Part shown: piece by piece, positions 45,165 through 56,100 of the stretch | Position numbering within the stretch: the first letter of the stretch is position 1 | Layout of the letters: the number at the start of each line of letters is the position of its first letter | NCBI GenBank assembly: GCA_001414485.1 | Contig: LLEY01000034.1 | Coordinates: forward strand, 1-64,000 | Direction of reading: 5' to 3' | Length of the DNA: 64,000 nucleotides | Source of the DNA: Calycina herbarum | Taxonomy: Eukaryota; Ascomycota; Leotiomycetes; Helotiales; Pezizellaceae | Program-made: the position numbers and the translations under genes | The notes under the pieces: model-generated | Databases searched by the model: none | What the model saw: the letters and a program-made list of their open reading frames with translations, nothing else | What the model was told of the DNA's origin: nothing

Positions 45165-48100
45165 CTAAAGAAAAACTCCCCCCTCCTCACTCCCCCCAGC
45201 AATCCTCTTGCGGCGACTACTAAGAAACAACTCGACCATCTTCCGACTCCCCAAAGCCTGCGCATCACTCTCACTCATCTCGCCTCCCTTCCCCTCCTCA
45301 CCAACACCACTCTCACCCTCCCCCCCAACACCCCACTCAACCCCATAAAAATCCTCACTCTCCTCTCTCTCAAAAACTCGCCCATCATTCTGTTCCCCAG
45401 CCCCAGACAACCCAACAACACCACCCAAAGCCTCACAAACAGCAGAACCATCAACTCCCTCCCTTCCCCGTCCCCTCATACTCCCCACTTGTCTCTGCGA
45501 AGCCGGAACACCTTTACGTTTGACGAGCCTAGCCCTCGGCGTTGCACAAGGCGTGTCCATGGTGAAACTCTTACAACTCCTCAAGCTAGCCTTCGAAACA
45601 TTCTTCTTATGCAGAACATTGCGTCCACCCGTCCCAGGTCCAGTTACAACAGTACCGACACTCCTAAGACTAGCTTTACTCTGCATATTCCTCAAGGGAC
45701 TGCGCCCAGGAATAGGTGGCGGGATAGGGATATAAGTCGAAGTCCCAATCTTATTCCCATTCGAAGCCGGTGTATTACCACAAGAGGCCGAGGTGTGTTG
45801 TCCACCAGAACCAAGAGCAGGAAGTATATTCCCAGAACTTTCAATCAAAGAAACCGAGCTTTTGTTCTTCAATATCGGTTTCAAGAACCCCTGACCATTG
45901 CCGTTCCTCGAATTCTGGTTCTGTTGTTCATTGACCACCTGCACCATCCCAGCAGGTAACCTAACACCCACCCGTGCCCCCTGAGAAACCTCCACATCCT
46001 CGTCATCAATCTGCGCGCTCTCCCTGAGATGTCCCACGGAAACAGCAGTAGTGGGTTGATAAGCCTTCGGAAGCGCATAGTTGATATATTCCTTCCTCCC
46101 TGCAACCGAGCCAAATCCAGAACCAGTTTTCGGATGCGAGTTCAAAGGACCAGCCTTATGATCCCGATTCTCCTTCCCCCGCTCCAACTTCGCAACCTCA
46201 GAACTCATCCACCGTTTCCACTCATTGCTCCCCGCAGAACTGGAAATACTATGAGTTTTACTCGAATCTCTCTGATGGCCTCCAGCGGTATCCCTCTTAT
46301 TCAATGAGCGATAAGTCGAGCGATCGATGATAACCACATCCCCCTTGCTCGAATCATGCACCGACAAATCCGAGATATCAACCAGTTCCTGTCCTTCATT
46401 CTGCTCATGTTGATCAATCAAAAGACTCAAAGCGCTATTCGCAGCAAGAGTTTGACCGCTGGTAGTCCTCGAGTAGAGAGACACACTATCAGCCTTTTCA
46501 TCCTCCATAGAGCCCGAGTCGAAACCACCGTCAACAGCAAGGTAAACCGATTTCCTCGCTGGAGATTTCTCATCTTTTCGCATCGAAGGACTATCGCCAC
46601 TTTGCATGGCTTGACGGAAGGGACTTGTCGTTCTGGAGATGGTCATGGTGCTTCCTCCGAAGAAGGTCGACCTCGACTCACGAAGTCGTTTTGTTGGTTC
46701 GATAACCACTGGCTCATTCCTCAAAGCAATTTCTTGGGGCGTTCTCCCGACTTCCTCAGGTACGGTGTAGAACGAAGTTTTGTTACTAGGCTGCTGGATA
46801 GAAACAACACTCGTCGAAGCATTCGAATACGCCCTCTGATGTCTTGATTGTGGTTCCCGTTCAGATTCTCTTGCTCGAACATGGGTACTAGGAGTCGTAA
46901 ACACATCCCCATCTCCATGCTCACCCCTCATCCTCTTCTCCCTCAACCCATCAGCAGGAACCCACTGATGAATATGAGGCGATCCCGTAAATCCAAAGAC
47001 GTCCTCCGCTTTCGCAGAGTGCACAGAATCGGATTTGACCCAATGATGTGTATGTCCACCCTCCGCACTATCATTTCGAACATGTCGGATGGTAGCATAT
47101 TTCTGATTCTCCTTGCCATCAGTACTTCGTCTCGGACTCCTCAAGGTATCCTCACTCGCACGATTGGTAAGCTTGGGTTTAGGACTACACTCATCAAGGC
47201 GTTTCATGAGAGCCGAATACACCCTCGCACTATCAACCCCTTGACCTTGAGCAGCCGGTGGTGCATCCCGACTTGGAGGTCTTACCAAAGGATAGGCCGA
47301 GAATTGATTTCTAACACCCTTCCGTCGGAAAGAAGAACTCGAGATATGCGTCCCATTCTCCTGAATAATACTCAACCGCTGCTGTTCCCTCTCACTCAAC
47401 ACCTTCGCCGGATTCACATTCCCCGCACTCCCAATCGTATTCGCCGCCGTGCTCGTCCAACTCGTCACCCGCGAATTATCATCATCCGTCGTGAAGCTCT
47501 TGGCACTCCTCACACTCCCAGCATGACTCCTCAATTGCTCCTTGCTCCCGAGAATACGCAATGAGGGCTGACGAGAAGCAACACGGGACAAGGATTCCGA
47601 ATCCGGATACGGAATATCCTCAAAAGCCTCTTGATTAGGCGGACAAGAATACTGCCTCACATGCGTTTCGTGAGCTTCGACTTGTTGATTAGGGATAACA
47701 ACCGGTTCGTCTTTTATGAGGCCAAAAACGCGTTTGAGTTTGAATTTCAGAGTCTTTGAGGCCTTTCGAGCTTTTTCTCGGAGCTTCGAGTTTTGAACAA
47801 GAGAGGAGGGCGTGGTGTCATGATCAGGTAGTTCTGGCAATGGATCACTATGTCCACTCCCACTGCGGACGGATTTTCGAAACGCCTTCTCGGGTTTTTG
47901 GGTTCTTGAGCGAAAGAGGAATGATGGTTGCTCACGGAGTCTTTCTTGAGCTGCGTGTTGGAAAAAACGATCCCGAGCCTGTTGCACACCTTCATCATGT
48001 TTATGTGTAAATCCATCTCGCCCACCTCTTAAGAAGCTCATAGATTTCGGTGTTCTCAAGGGAGCAATATGATAAGGTTTCGATCTCGCAGTCCTTGCAG

Positions 48101-48815
48101 TCTTCGAACTAGTCGTACTATTCTGACGCCCCAGACGGGAGGATGAACGCTCGGGTGTTCCATTGGTGTAAAATACAGAGGGAGCTTTAAGTGGACTAAA
48201 CATGCTCTTCGACTTTCGAAGTCGACGGTAGGAGGAAGGGGTTGATGGGACCTCGGGTTCGCGGGTGTAATATTCGTCATATGCTGCGAGTGCAGTAACG
48301 AACTCTGCTTGTGCGGTGGCATTGCCGAATGATGCTTTGCCAATGGATGAGGAACGACTCGGGGGTCGATAGACTGCTGGTACGGGAGCAGAAGTGGTCA
48401 TTGCCACAGGTCGAAGGGTTGAGGTACTGGCTTTGGAGGGTAGGGTATGTTGCACAGATCTTGTATTCGTAGACTGTCGTCTTTGAACCGCATTTGGGCC
48501 AGCGAATCGAACACTCTGTTGTCGTTTGATGACATGCTCGCCAGTATGGGAAGACTCGATCGGTGGTTGTGAATATGATGGTTGTACTCTCTCAGAACTG
48601 GATGTCTGAACTCTGTAATTATTGTGTATGTGACCGCGGCTGTGGCATAAATCAGCGCTGCTTCTCTCCTGTGCTCGTGCAAAAGCTAACGTTGCTGCGG
48701 CGTGTGCGTGTTGACGAGCAACCTCGGGGTCGATGGATTCATGCTGCTTGCTCTGATGAACTGATGATGTTGATTTGCTTCGACCGAGCCGGGTGGAGCT
48801 GTTTCGTCGGAACAT
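45165..48815 (-). CDS. 1216-aa Ser/Arg-rich intracellular protein
   Basis: A single intronless minus-strand frame. I take the Met at 48815 (MFRRNSSTRLGRSKSTSS) as the start; the frame is open back to 49070, but those 85 codons read like untranslated sequence (Phe- and Leu-rich with no continuity). The protein is highly basic and Ser-rich and probably mostly disordered. Islands that look conserved include DPEVARQHAHAAATLAFARA near residue 32, FVTALAAYDEYYTREPEVPS near 160, KLREKARKASKTLKFKLKRV near 350, and RVYSALMKRLDECSPKP near 520. The last 100 residues are Gly/Glu-rich. There is no membrane segment, signal peptide or enzyme motif. Such proteins in filamentous fungi are often associated with polarity or septation, but I have no evidence for that here. 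Confidence 0.7.
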   Translation of the reverse strand: MFRRNSSTRLGRSKSTSSVHQSKQHESIDPEVARQHAHAAATLAFARAQERSSADLCHSRGHIHNNYRVQTSSSERVQPSYSQPPIESSHTGEHVIKRQQSVRFAGPNAVQRRQSTNTRSVQHTLPSKASTSTLRPVAMTTSAPVPAVYRPPSRSSSIGKASFGNATAQAEFVTALAAYDEYYTREPEVPSTPSSYRRLRKSKSMFSPLKAPSVFYTNGTPERSSSRLGRQNSTTSSKTARTARSKPYHIAPLRTPKSMSFLRGGRDGFTHKHDEGVQQARDRFFQHAAQERLREQPSFLFRSRTQKPEKAFRKSVRSGSGHSDPLPELPDHDTTPSSLVQNSKLREKARKASKTLKFKLKRVFGLIKDEPVVIPNQQVEAHETHVRQYSCPPNQEAFEDIPYPDSESLSRVASRQPSLRILGSKEQLRSHAGSVRSAKSFTTDDDNSRVTSWTSTAANTIGSAGNVNPAKVLSEREQQRLSIIQENGTHISSSSFRRKGVRNQFSAYPLVRPPSRDAPPAAQGQGVDSARVYSALMKRLDECSPKPKLTNRASEDTLRSPRRSTDGKENQKYATIRHVRNDSAEGGHTHHWVKSDSVHSAKAEDVFGFTGSPHIHQWVPADGLREKRMRGEHGDGDVFTTPSTHVRARESEREPQSRHQRAYSNASTSVVSIQQPSNKTSFYTVPEEVGRTPQEIALRNEPVVIEPTKRLRESRSTFFGGSTMTISRTTSPFRQAMQSGDSPSMRKDEKSPARKSVYLAVDGGFDSGSMEDEKADSVSLYSRTTSGQTLAANSALSLLIDQHEQNEGQELVDISDLSVHDSSKGDVVIIDRSTYRSLNKRDTAGGHQRDSSKTHSISSSAGSNEWKRWMSSEVAKLERGKENRDHKAGPLNSHPKTGSGFGSVAGRKEYINYALPKAYQPTTAVSVGHLRESAQIDDEDVEVSQGARVGVRLPAGMVQVVNEQQNQNSRNGNGQGFLKPILKNKSSVSLIESSGNILPALGSGGQHTSASCGNTPASNGNKIGTSTYIPIPPPIPGRSPLRNMQSKASLRSVGTVVTGPGTGGRNVLHKKNVSKASLRSCKSFTMDTPCATPRARLVKRKGVPASQRQVGSMRGRGREGVDGSAVCEALGGVVGLSGAGEQNDGRVFEREESEDFYGVEWGVGGEGESGVGEEGKGGEMSESDAQALGSRKMVELFLSSRRKRIAGGSEEGGVFL

Positions 48816-49526
48816 CGTTTTGTTTGTAACGCCTGCTTGCAAGCAATGTTTCTCTCTCTCTTCTCTCAGGAAATGAAGTAATTTGAAATGAAAACTGCTG
48901 GTAGAATGCAATACAGCCTTTGGTGGTGATGCTCTGCTGTACACAGGTATTAACCAAAAGTGAGGAAGACGATCCTTATGAAAATGGAAAGAAGAGAAGT
49001 TGAGAGCCTGGAAAGAGAAGAAGAGAAATGTTGGAAGGCGCTGGGCGTCTATGTCAAGAAGGAGCGACAATACCAGATTTCCAGATTGACTTCAACCTGG
49101 CAATCATGTCCCAGAGCAATGAAGAAACAAGAAGCCTACCTAGGCAGGCACCTACCTGGTTCGATCCTCTCACGGGAAATAGGGGAAAGAGCGACCTCGC
49201 TTGAGGCATTTAGCCCGGTTCATCAATGAATCAGTGAGCTCCCACTTCACAATAAATAAGAGATAAATAACCCTCAAGATCACATCAAGAAAAAGACAGG
49301 AATATTCCAAAATCGATCTATTGAATGTTACTACAACAGAATCCTTTATGAGGAGTTCATGACGCAATGAAACCGGTAATCCAAGTGCATACAATAAGAA
49401 CCCCGAATCACCACCCAATACCATCCAAACGATGCACAGACTAAAAGAAAAAGAAAAGTCGGCGCGAGGCCTATGTTCCTGCAATGCATCGATTGCACAT
49501 TATAATCTGCAAAACCCTCGTACTGC
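48816..49526. other. Intergenic region between two minus-strand genes
   Basis: It carries the 5' untranslated region and promoter of the gene starting at 48815 and the 3' end of the subtilisin gene. A short segment near 49158-49175 resembles a tRNA T-loop but no cloverleaf can be built around it. No other gene is supported. Confidence 0.5.
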
Positions 49527-51347
49527 TTACATGTCAAGCTCTTGGAAGAACTCGGAAAGCTCCTCCTCAACCATCTTCTCAATCTTCTTGGAAAGCTTCT
49601 CAGCCTTGGTCATGGCGGACTTGGAACCCTTGACGACCTCACCCGAGATGACGTTGAAATCCTTCTCAATAGCCTCCTCCAACAATTCAATGGTGGATGG
49701 AAGCTTGGTAGATGGGGTAGAGGCCTTCTTGACAGTGTAGCTACCGGCTTTGATGATTGAAGAGTAGTTGGATGATCCACCACCGTTCCATGCCAAGACG
49801 TTCTCGGTGTTGGATGGGACATCAGACAGAGCACCCTTGGTAGCGATGCTGATGAGACTCTCCTTGAGCTTCTTTGGGGTGATCTCAGCAACTGCGTAAG
49901 CAGAGTCGGAAGAAGGTTGGAGGGAGAGGTAGTAAGCCAAAAGACCAGCGATATGTGGGGAAGCCATGGAGGTACCGGAGATGGTGTTGACGGCATACTT
50001 GCTTCCGATCCAGGTAGATTGAATGCTCAAACCAGGGGCGAAGATGTCGTTGCAAGGACCGAAGTTGGAGAAGTATGCTCGGGAGTCATCGAGAGCAGAA
50101 GCACCAACAGTGATGGCTTGCTCAGCGGCAGCTGGAGAGTAGTTGCAAGAATCGGCGTTATCGTTACCAGCAGCGACGGCAAAGTGAATACCAGCTTGAA
50201 CAGCACCGTTGACAGCACGATCAAGAGCCGGGGATTTACCACCACCAAGAGACATGTTGGCGGCAGAGCCCTTGAAGCCCTTCTTTCCTTTCTTGGCCTT
50301 ATCAGTGTGTGCGTTGGCAGCCCATTCAACACCCTTGACGACATCGGCCATGGTTCCGGAACCGTTGGACTTGAGGACCTTGACGGCGTAGACATTGGCC
50401 TTCTTGGCAACACCGTACTTGTGACCTGCAACAGTACCAGAGCAGTGGGTTCCGTGTCCATTTCCATCCTCATCAGCATCGTTGGCTGGGATGGTCTTGC
50501 CCCAGTGTGCGCGACCCTCGAAATCGACGTGCTCAGTGTTGGTTCCGGTATCAATAACGTAGACATCCACACCCTCACCCGCATCAGCGGCATATAGGTA
50601 CTTGTTGAAGTCGCCGAATCCCAAGCTCTTTCGGTGAGATATACGGGCGAGACCCCATGGGGCATTCTTCTCTAGCTCTCCAGAGTCATCACCACCTAAG
50701 GTGTGAACAATGGAGTCCTTCTCAACATACTCGACCTGAAAGATAGCGAGTCAGCTTGGGCAGTCTAGTAACACGAGTAATGGGCGGGGGAGAGGTTTGC
50801 ATCACGTGTGATTCTGCCGCTTCTCCAGCTTTGGAGGAACCGGGTAACCAGGTGGGAGGCGGGTGTTGCATCAAATCACCGAATGAGGCACAAGTTGTGA
50901 TCTCAACGATAGGACGCTGAAGGAAAGATGTCCGCAGATAGGAGGGGTGGGATTGGATGGTTTCAGGGTACTTACATCCGGATGCCTTCGGACCTTCTCG
51001 ATGACTGAATCATCAAAATGGCCGGAATAACCCAAGAAGTCGCCAGCGATGTTGTATGTGTGCTTGAGACCCTCGAAGATATTGGTGGTGATGGGGAATT
51101 GTGATCTCTTCTTCAACTCTGTTCGGACGTTCTCGCTCTCAGAGTGGACGCTCTGCACCCAGCTGTGGTGGTCTGAAGCCGAGGCCTCGGTGACGTGCTT
51201 CTTGAAGACGACGATGTAGGAGTCTGGGATGGACTCGGCATTCGAGGATGTGAGGATAGGAGCTGCATCACCGTGGATGGTCTGGGTGTTTGTAGGAGCT
51301 GTTGCCGCCAGCAGTGGCAGAACCGACCAAGCGATAAGCCCACGCAT
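49527..51347 (-). CDS. prb1: Vacuolar subtilisin-like serine protease (PepC/Prb1 type)
   Basis: Exon 1 is 51347-50976 and exon 2 is 50735-49527; the 240-nt GT-AG intron (50736-50975) interrupts after HPD and the product is 526 aa. Residues 1 to about 15 form a signal peptide. An I9-type propeptide follows (SYIVVFKKHVTEASASDHHS to VEYVEKDSIVHTL at 125-137). The mature S8A domain starts near ENAPWGLARISH-like sequence at 147-158. The triad is visible: Asp186 in VIDTGTN, His218 in GHGTHCSG, Ser380 in SGTSMASPHIAG, with oxyanion Asn315 in AAGNDN. The C-terminal tail (residues about 460-526) is a charged helical extension typical of vacuolar proteinase B (Aspergillus PepC), which degrades proteins in the vacuole and aids autophagy. 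It lies 1.85 kb from the divergent BEACH gene. The symbol is by homology. Confidence 0.93.
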
Positions 51348-53196
51348 GATGAAAGAGTTGGAGATTCGGGAGGAGGAAAGAGAGGGATGCTAAGATGTTG
51401 GGTCTGCCTGCAAACAAATAGAAGATGGCGATGTAGGTGGAGGAGATGAGTGATCAGACAGTTGGAGGTGCTGTCGTGGAGGAGTGTTGTTGATGGAAGA
51501 AGGGGAGAGAGAGAGCAAGAGCAGTTTGGGGATGACGAGGGAGCTCAAGTAGGTTGCGATGGGCTTGGCGAATGGTTACGAGGCCGAGCTTGTTGCTTCT
51601 GCAACCCTGCAACCCTGGGAAGGGTCCACTATCCTGGGGGGCAGGTGATGATTCATTGGGGCGGAGCTGTCCTGGAATGGGGGGAATGGGGTGCCGTATT
51701 GGTCTCTTATCAGTGCCTCTGTCTGGAGTGAGTGAGTGATGCAAGCACAACATGAGCTTGTGAATTGTGAAACTGTGAGAAGCAGAAAACAGAGGCTATT
51801 GATACACAATCACTTTGATCATCTCATTCTCAGGTTACAAGATCTACGGTACCTCAATACCTCTTCCTCCAGATAAATCCTACGTAAGGTACGGCAGCCC
51901 TTCCAAAACGTCATGTTTGAGCTGATTGAGCTGATGGATGTTTCCAGGTTGCCGCAACCGGGCACTAATCAACCCCACGACTGAACAAGGTACCACCAAG
52001 GTACACTCCCCATCGAGATAGACTCACATCGTACGAGGCAGCTTTTAGTTCGATATCAAGAGACTCTTTTGCCTATCAACTTATACTTTGAAGTATATCT
52101 AGACATAGAAAGTCTTTAACTCCTCTATCCTCTTTGTTCTTGTTGAAGCGGTCAGGTACCTTTGCTAAAGCGACGCAACGGCCCGCATGACATCTGGAGT
52201 CAGGCGGAGGCGGGGATACAGACGCGGGAGAAGGCCAAAGAATGAGAATAGATGGGGGTCCAATGGCGTATGACTCTGAAGACACTGAAGGTAGGTAGCT
52301 TTATCCAGAAGAAGCATCTCTTCACGTGCAACTTGAGCGCATTTATAGCTAGCCAAGGCTCTCGACTTGCTAGCCTCTTGCTTATACAATGGCCGCCTTG
52401 TCCATGAGGCTGCAGAATTCGAGACAACAAAAGTGGAAAGTTGGCCACCACAAGAAGTAAGCTCGGCAGATGGGAGAACACGAGGCCATTTATAGCCTAA
52501 GACATGTGAAGTGAGTAAAAGATAAGGAAGGAGTTTAAACTGATCTTCTTCTGCCTCTGTCTGTCGTCAAGTTTTATATAAAAAAGTAAGCTGGACTTAT
52601 ATTCGTGGTCGCTATCAACCAGTCTTGGCTGCAGCCTTGGGCATTTCCAAGAACTGGCATGGGAGCAATGAGCAATGAGTATTCCCAGGCAACACAACAC
52701 AACCAGATATGTAGGGAACAAGTGAATAGTTTAGTAGAGCAAGTATCTCAAGAGTGAATTGAAATCGTGACGCATTCCCACACACTTCTACTCTTGGCCT
52801 GACTTTGGAAACTTGGTGCACCGCGCTCTGAGCACAACCCGCCTCTTTGCTTTGCGAGACTCGAAACCTGCATCTAGTGAAGCCATTCGTCAACCACATC
52901 GCCCAAATACACTCAGCCTCTCATCATCACCAACAATACATTCAGTAACCCAGGTTTCAAAGCTTCTTTGCTTCTGCCATATCTAACCACACCATACAGA
53001 TCGGTTCATCCTCCATCCCCTACCACCAGATTTATCCCCAGGCGCGAATCGGCGCGTTCGGATGCACCAAGAACAACTGAGTACAAACCTCTTTGCGGTA
53101 TAGGAGACCAATGCAACCGATGAGGGAGGGATAAAGGGCCAAGCATAAATCTGGGAGAAAGGAAGAAGGGCTACGGGAAGGGAGGCAGAGACAATT
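51348..53196. other. Divergent intergenic region between subtilisin and BEACH genes
   Basis: 1.85 kb with both promoters. Overlapping short frames on both strands have no motifs. No repeat or RNA gene is visible; the size is large for a core region, so a missed small gene is possible. Confidence 0.45.
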
Positions 53197-56100
53197 ATGT
53201 CTACTCGCACTACACGGCGCCATCGTTCATCGACCGTCGCATCTTCCCCACCAGAGAGTACCAAAGCAACCGTTGAGCTTCAACTCTTGCTAGACAACCT
53301 CTCGACCACAATATGTGTGCCCGAGAATGCTTCCTCCGATACATATCCCGATTTGGCTACTTTGATTGATCAAGCACAATCCATTCGACAGTACCTGGTC
53401 GCATCTGTGTCATCCTCAAAAGCAAACGATGATTTCCGACACCTACAGGGCTTCCAAGTTCTTCTAGATACCCTTCGTGCCTACTCAGGCTTTTACCATC
53501 CCTCGAAACGAGATATCAAATCCAAGACCCAACTATTCGAACTTATAGGGGTAATTTTGGGTATACTGGCACAAACATTCAGAGAGCATTATGGAAACCG
53601 GAGATATTTCCAGAGGAGGGTGGAAGGTGGCGGATGGTCAGGTCTAGAACAGACTATAGCTAGTATAGGAATTGGAGGAAGTGAGTCGGATATTTGGGGC
53701 GAAGGCCAGCTGTTTGGCAGGTTGTTGGCTTTTGCCCTAGACGACAAGCGTTTCGAGGCACTGTGCCAGAAGGCCGCCGGACTACACCCAACTATCCAAC
53801 CAGACTCCGAAAACTCGAATGACAAGGAGATGGTGGATTACTTTTCTCGTAGTGAAGTGGACACAAGGAAGACCCCATCAAAAGACGCGGTTGAAAATGA
53901 CGAGGAGGTCCTGAAACTCGTGGATAGCAAACTCCAGGTCATTCTCCGAGAAAGTGCTTTGCTTTACAATGCAGATGTGGTCCCTATCGTTATCGACTTT
54001 TGGAAAACTACCCCCCGAGCGAAAGACACACCTGTAAACCCTGCAGCACTAGTCGTCATTTTGGCCTTGACCAAGATAGCGGCCATTTCAAGTCACAATC
54101 TCTTAGCTCTCCATGGTACGGGAATTCTATCAACTCTCCTCCCTTTGGCCTTTGATGCCGACTCTCCACTTGCAGCCCCAGAAAGAGGCGCTGTGGAGAA
54201 GCTCTGCAGCTCTCTCATAACTCTTGGTGTCAGTACGCTCAGCGATGCCCAATACCTTATTTGTAGCAAATCGTCTGCTGCTACCGATTTCCTTCTTCAA
54301 TCCTTGAAGGACTCGGCCAGACCTGCTTATATTCAATTTGACCTGTCCTTGAATGGATATGCGTCAGTAGAGCTCCCTACTTTGGGCCGCTCATTTCCTC
54401 CCCCTTCAAGTGCCTCTGGTTATACGTTTACAGCCTGGATTTACGTTGACCATTTCGATCCAAATGCTCACACAACCATATTTGGAGCATTCGATTCTAC
54501 TCAAACATGCTTTGTCCTTGCGTACCTCGAAAAAGATACCCGTAATTTCATTCTTCAAACATCCGTCACCTCATCAAGGCCTAGTGTGCGATTCAAGTCT
54601 ATTGCTTTCAATGAACGCCGCTGGTACCATATTGCAATCGTTCATAAAAGACCCAGAACCATGTCTTCGAGTAAGGCAGCTTTATATGTGGACGGAGAAT
54701 TTGTCGAACAAGTCAAATGTCAATATCCAGCTCCGCCTCCTCCAACTCATCCTGGCAACGACAGCTTTTCCGCTTTTACTTCGTCAAATACCAAAACGAA
54801 CCCGGTTCAAGCATTCTTGGGAACACCACAAGATTTATCCACCCGTCTTGGGCCAGGGGTGGTGTTTTCCCGATGGTCGTTGGCTTCCGCCCATCTCTTC
54901 GAGGATGCCCTCAGCGACGACCTTGTGGCTGTATATTTCCGATTGGGCCCAAGATATAATGGAAACTTCCAGGATTGCCTAGGCTCTTTCCAAACATACG
55001 AGGCCTCTGCAGCTTTAGGAATGCGCAACGAACTTATGCATCCTGGAAAAGATGAGAGTTCGGACATTATCAGTGCCATCCGAGAGAAAGCCAGTAACTT
55101 GGTACCTGAAAGCAAAATTCTACTCAGTATTCTGCCTTCGGCGGTGTTAGGCGACGATGACCGTCACAAGATTAACGAATCTCAATTATTACGAGGCCTG
55201 AACCGCATGGCATCCAATAACTTGTTTCAACTCACCCACAACAATGGAACCTCATTAGCAATCAATGCTGCAGTACCTTCTATAAACGAAGCTCTGGCTC
55301 GATCCCAAGGAACCGCAGTCCTTACCGGTGACCCAGTTGTCATTGTACCTCAATCCCTGGACAACACTCTCTGGCGACTTGGTGGCTTAGCTGGAATTGC
55401 ACTGAAACTAGTGGAAGATGCCATCACCTTGGATGGGATTACCAGAGCTGTGGAAATTCTCTTCGGGAGCATCAAAGATAGTTGGAGAAATAGTGAAGCC
55501 ATGGAACGAGAGAACGGATACGCCATACTCGGAGCTCTACTTCGTGGTAAGATGGGAGCTGGTATGGTTGTCTCATCGAGAGGTAGCAACAATGATTCTT
55601 CATCATTGAGTACAGAAGATCACGACCAGCTAGGTTTCCGACTTCTCAGCCTCGTACTTGGCTTCGTTGGATATGATCACGAGAATCCAGAGGAGTCATT
55701 TATCATCAATCCGCTGGCATATCGTATCTTGCTGGTAGATTTTGATATGTGGCGAAAGACATCCTCAATCACGCAAAAGCTGTATTATAAACAGTTTATT
55801 GTTTTTGGTGTGAATAGCAAATTTCATCAATTCAATTCCCGTAGACTTTTCCGAATGCGTAAGTTCTCAGCCCCTCGACTTTCCTGAACACCTCTAATCG
55901 AAAATAGGAATTGTCAAAAGGTTCCTGGATGCACTTAAAGCAGACAGCTTCCCTCGTGAAGTCTTTCCCGACTTTATGGCAGCTTTCACAAGCTTGGTAA
56001 AGTCGAATATGACTGCGGAAGTCTTTCGATCACTTTCCCTTTTCGTCACTTACGCATATCATAAACCTGCCAGCTCAGCATCTCGAACACCGAAAGGACA

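Noticed and set aside
48816..49070. N-terminal extension of the 1216-aa gene to the first ATG
   Set aside because: The extra 85 codons read as Phe/Leu-rich untranslated sequence and lack the Ser/Arg-rich style that begins at 48815.
49140..49200. tRNA-like T-loop (GGTTCGATCC)
   Set aside because: No acceptor stem or anticodon arm can be paired around it.
49987..50665. Long open frames on both strands over the subtilisin exon
   Set aside because: They are shadows of the GC-rich coding sequence; the catalytic triad identifies the true frame.
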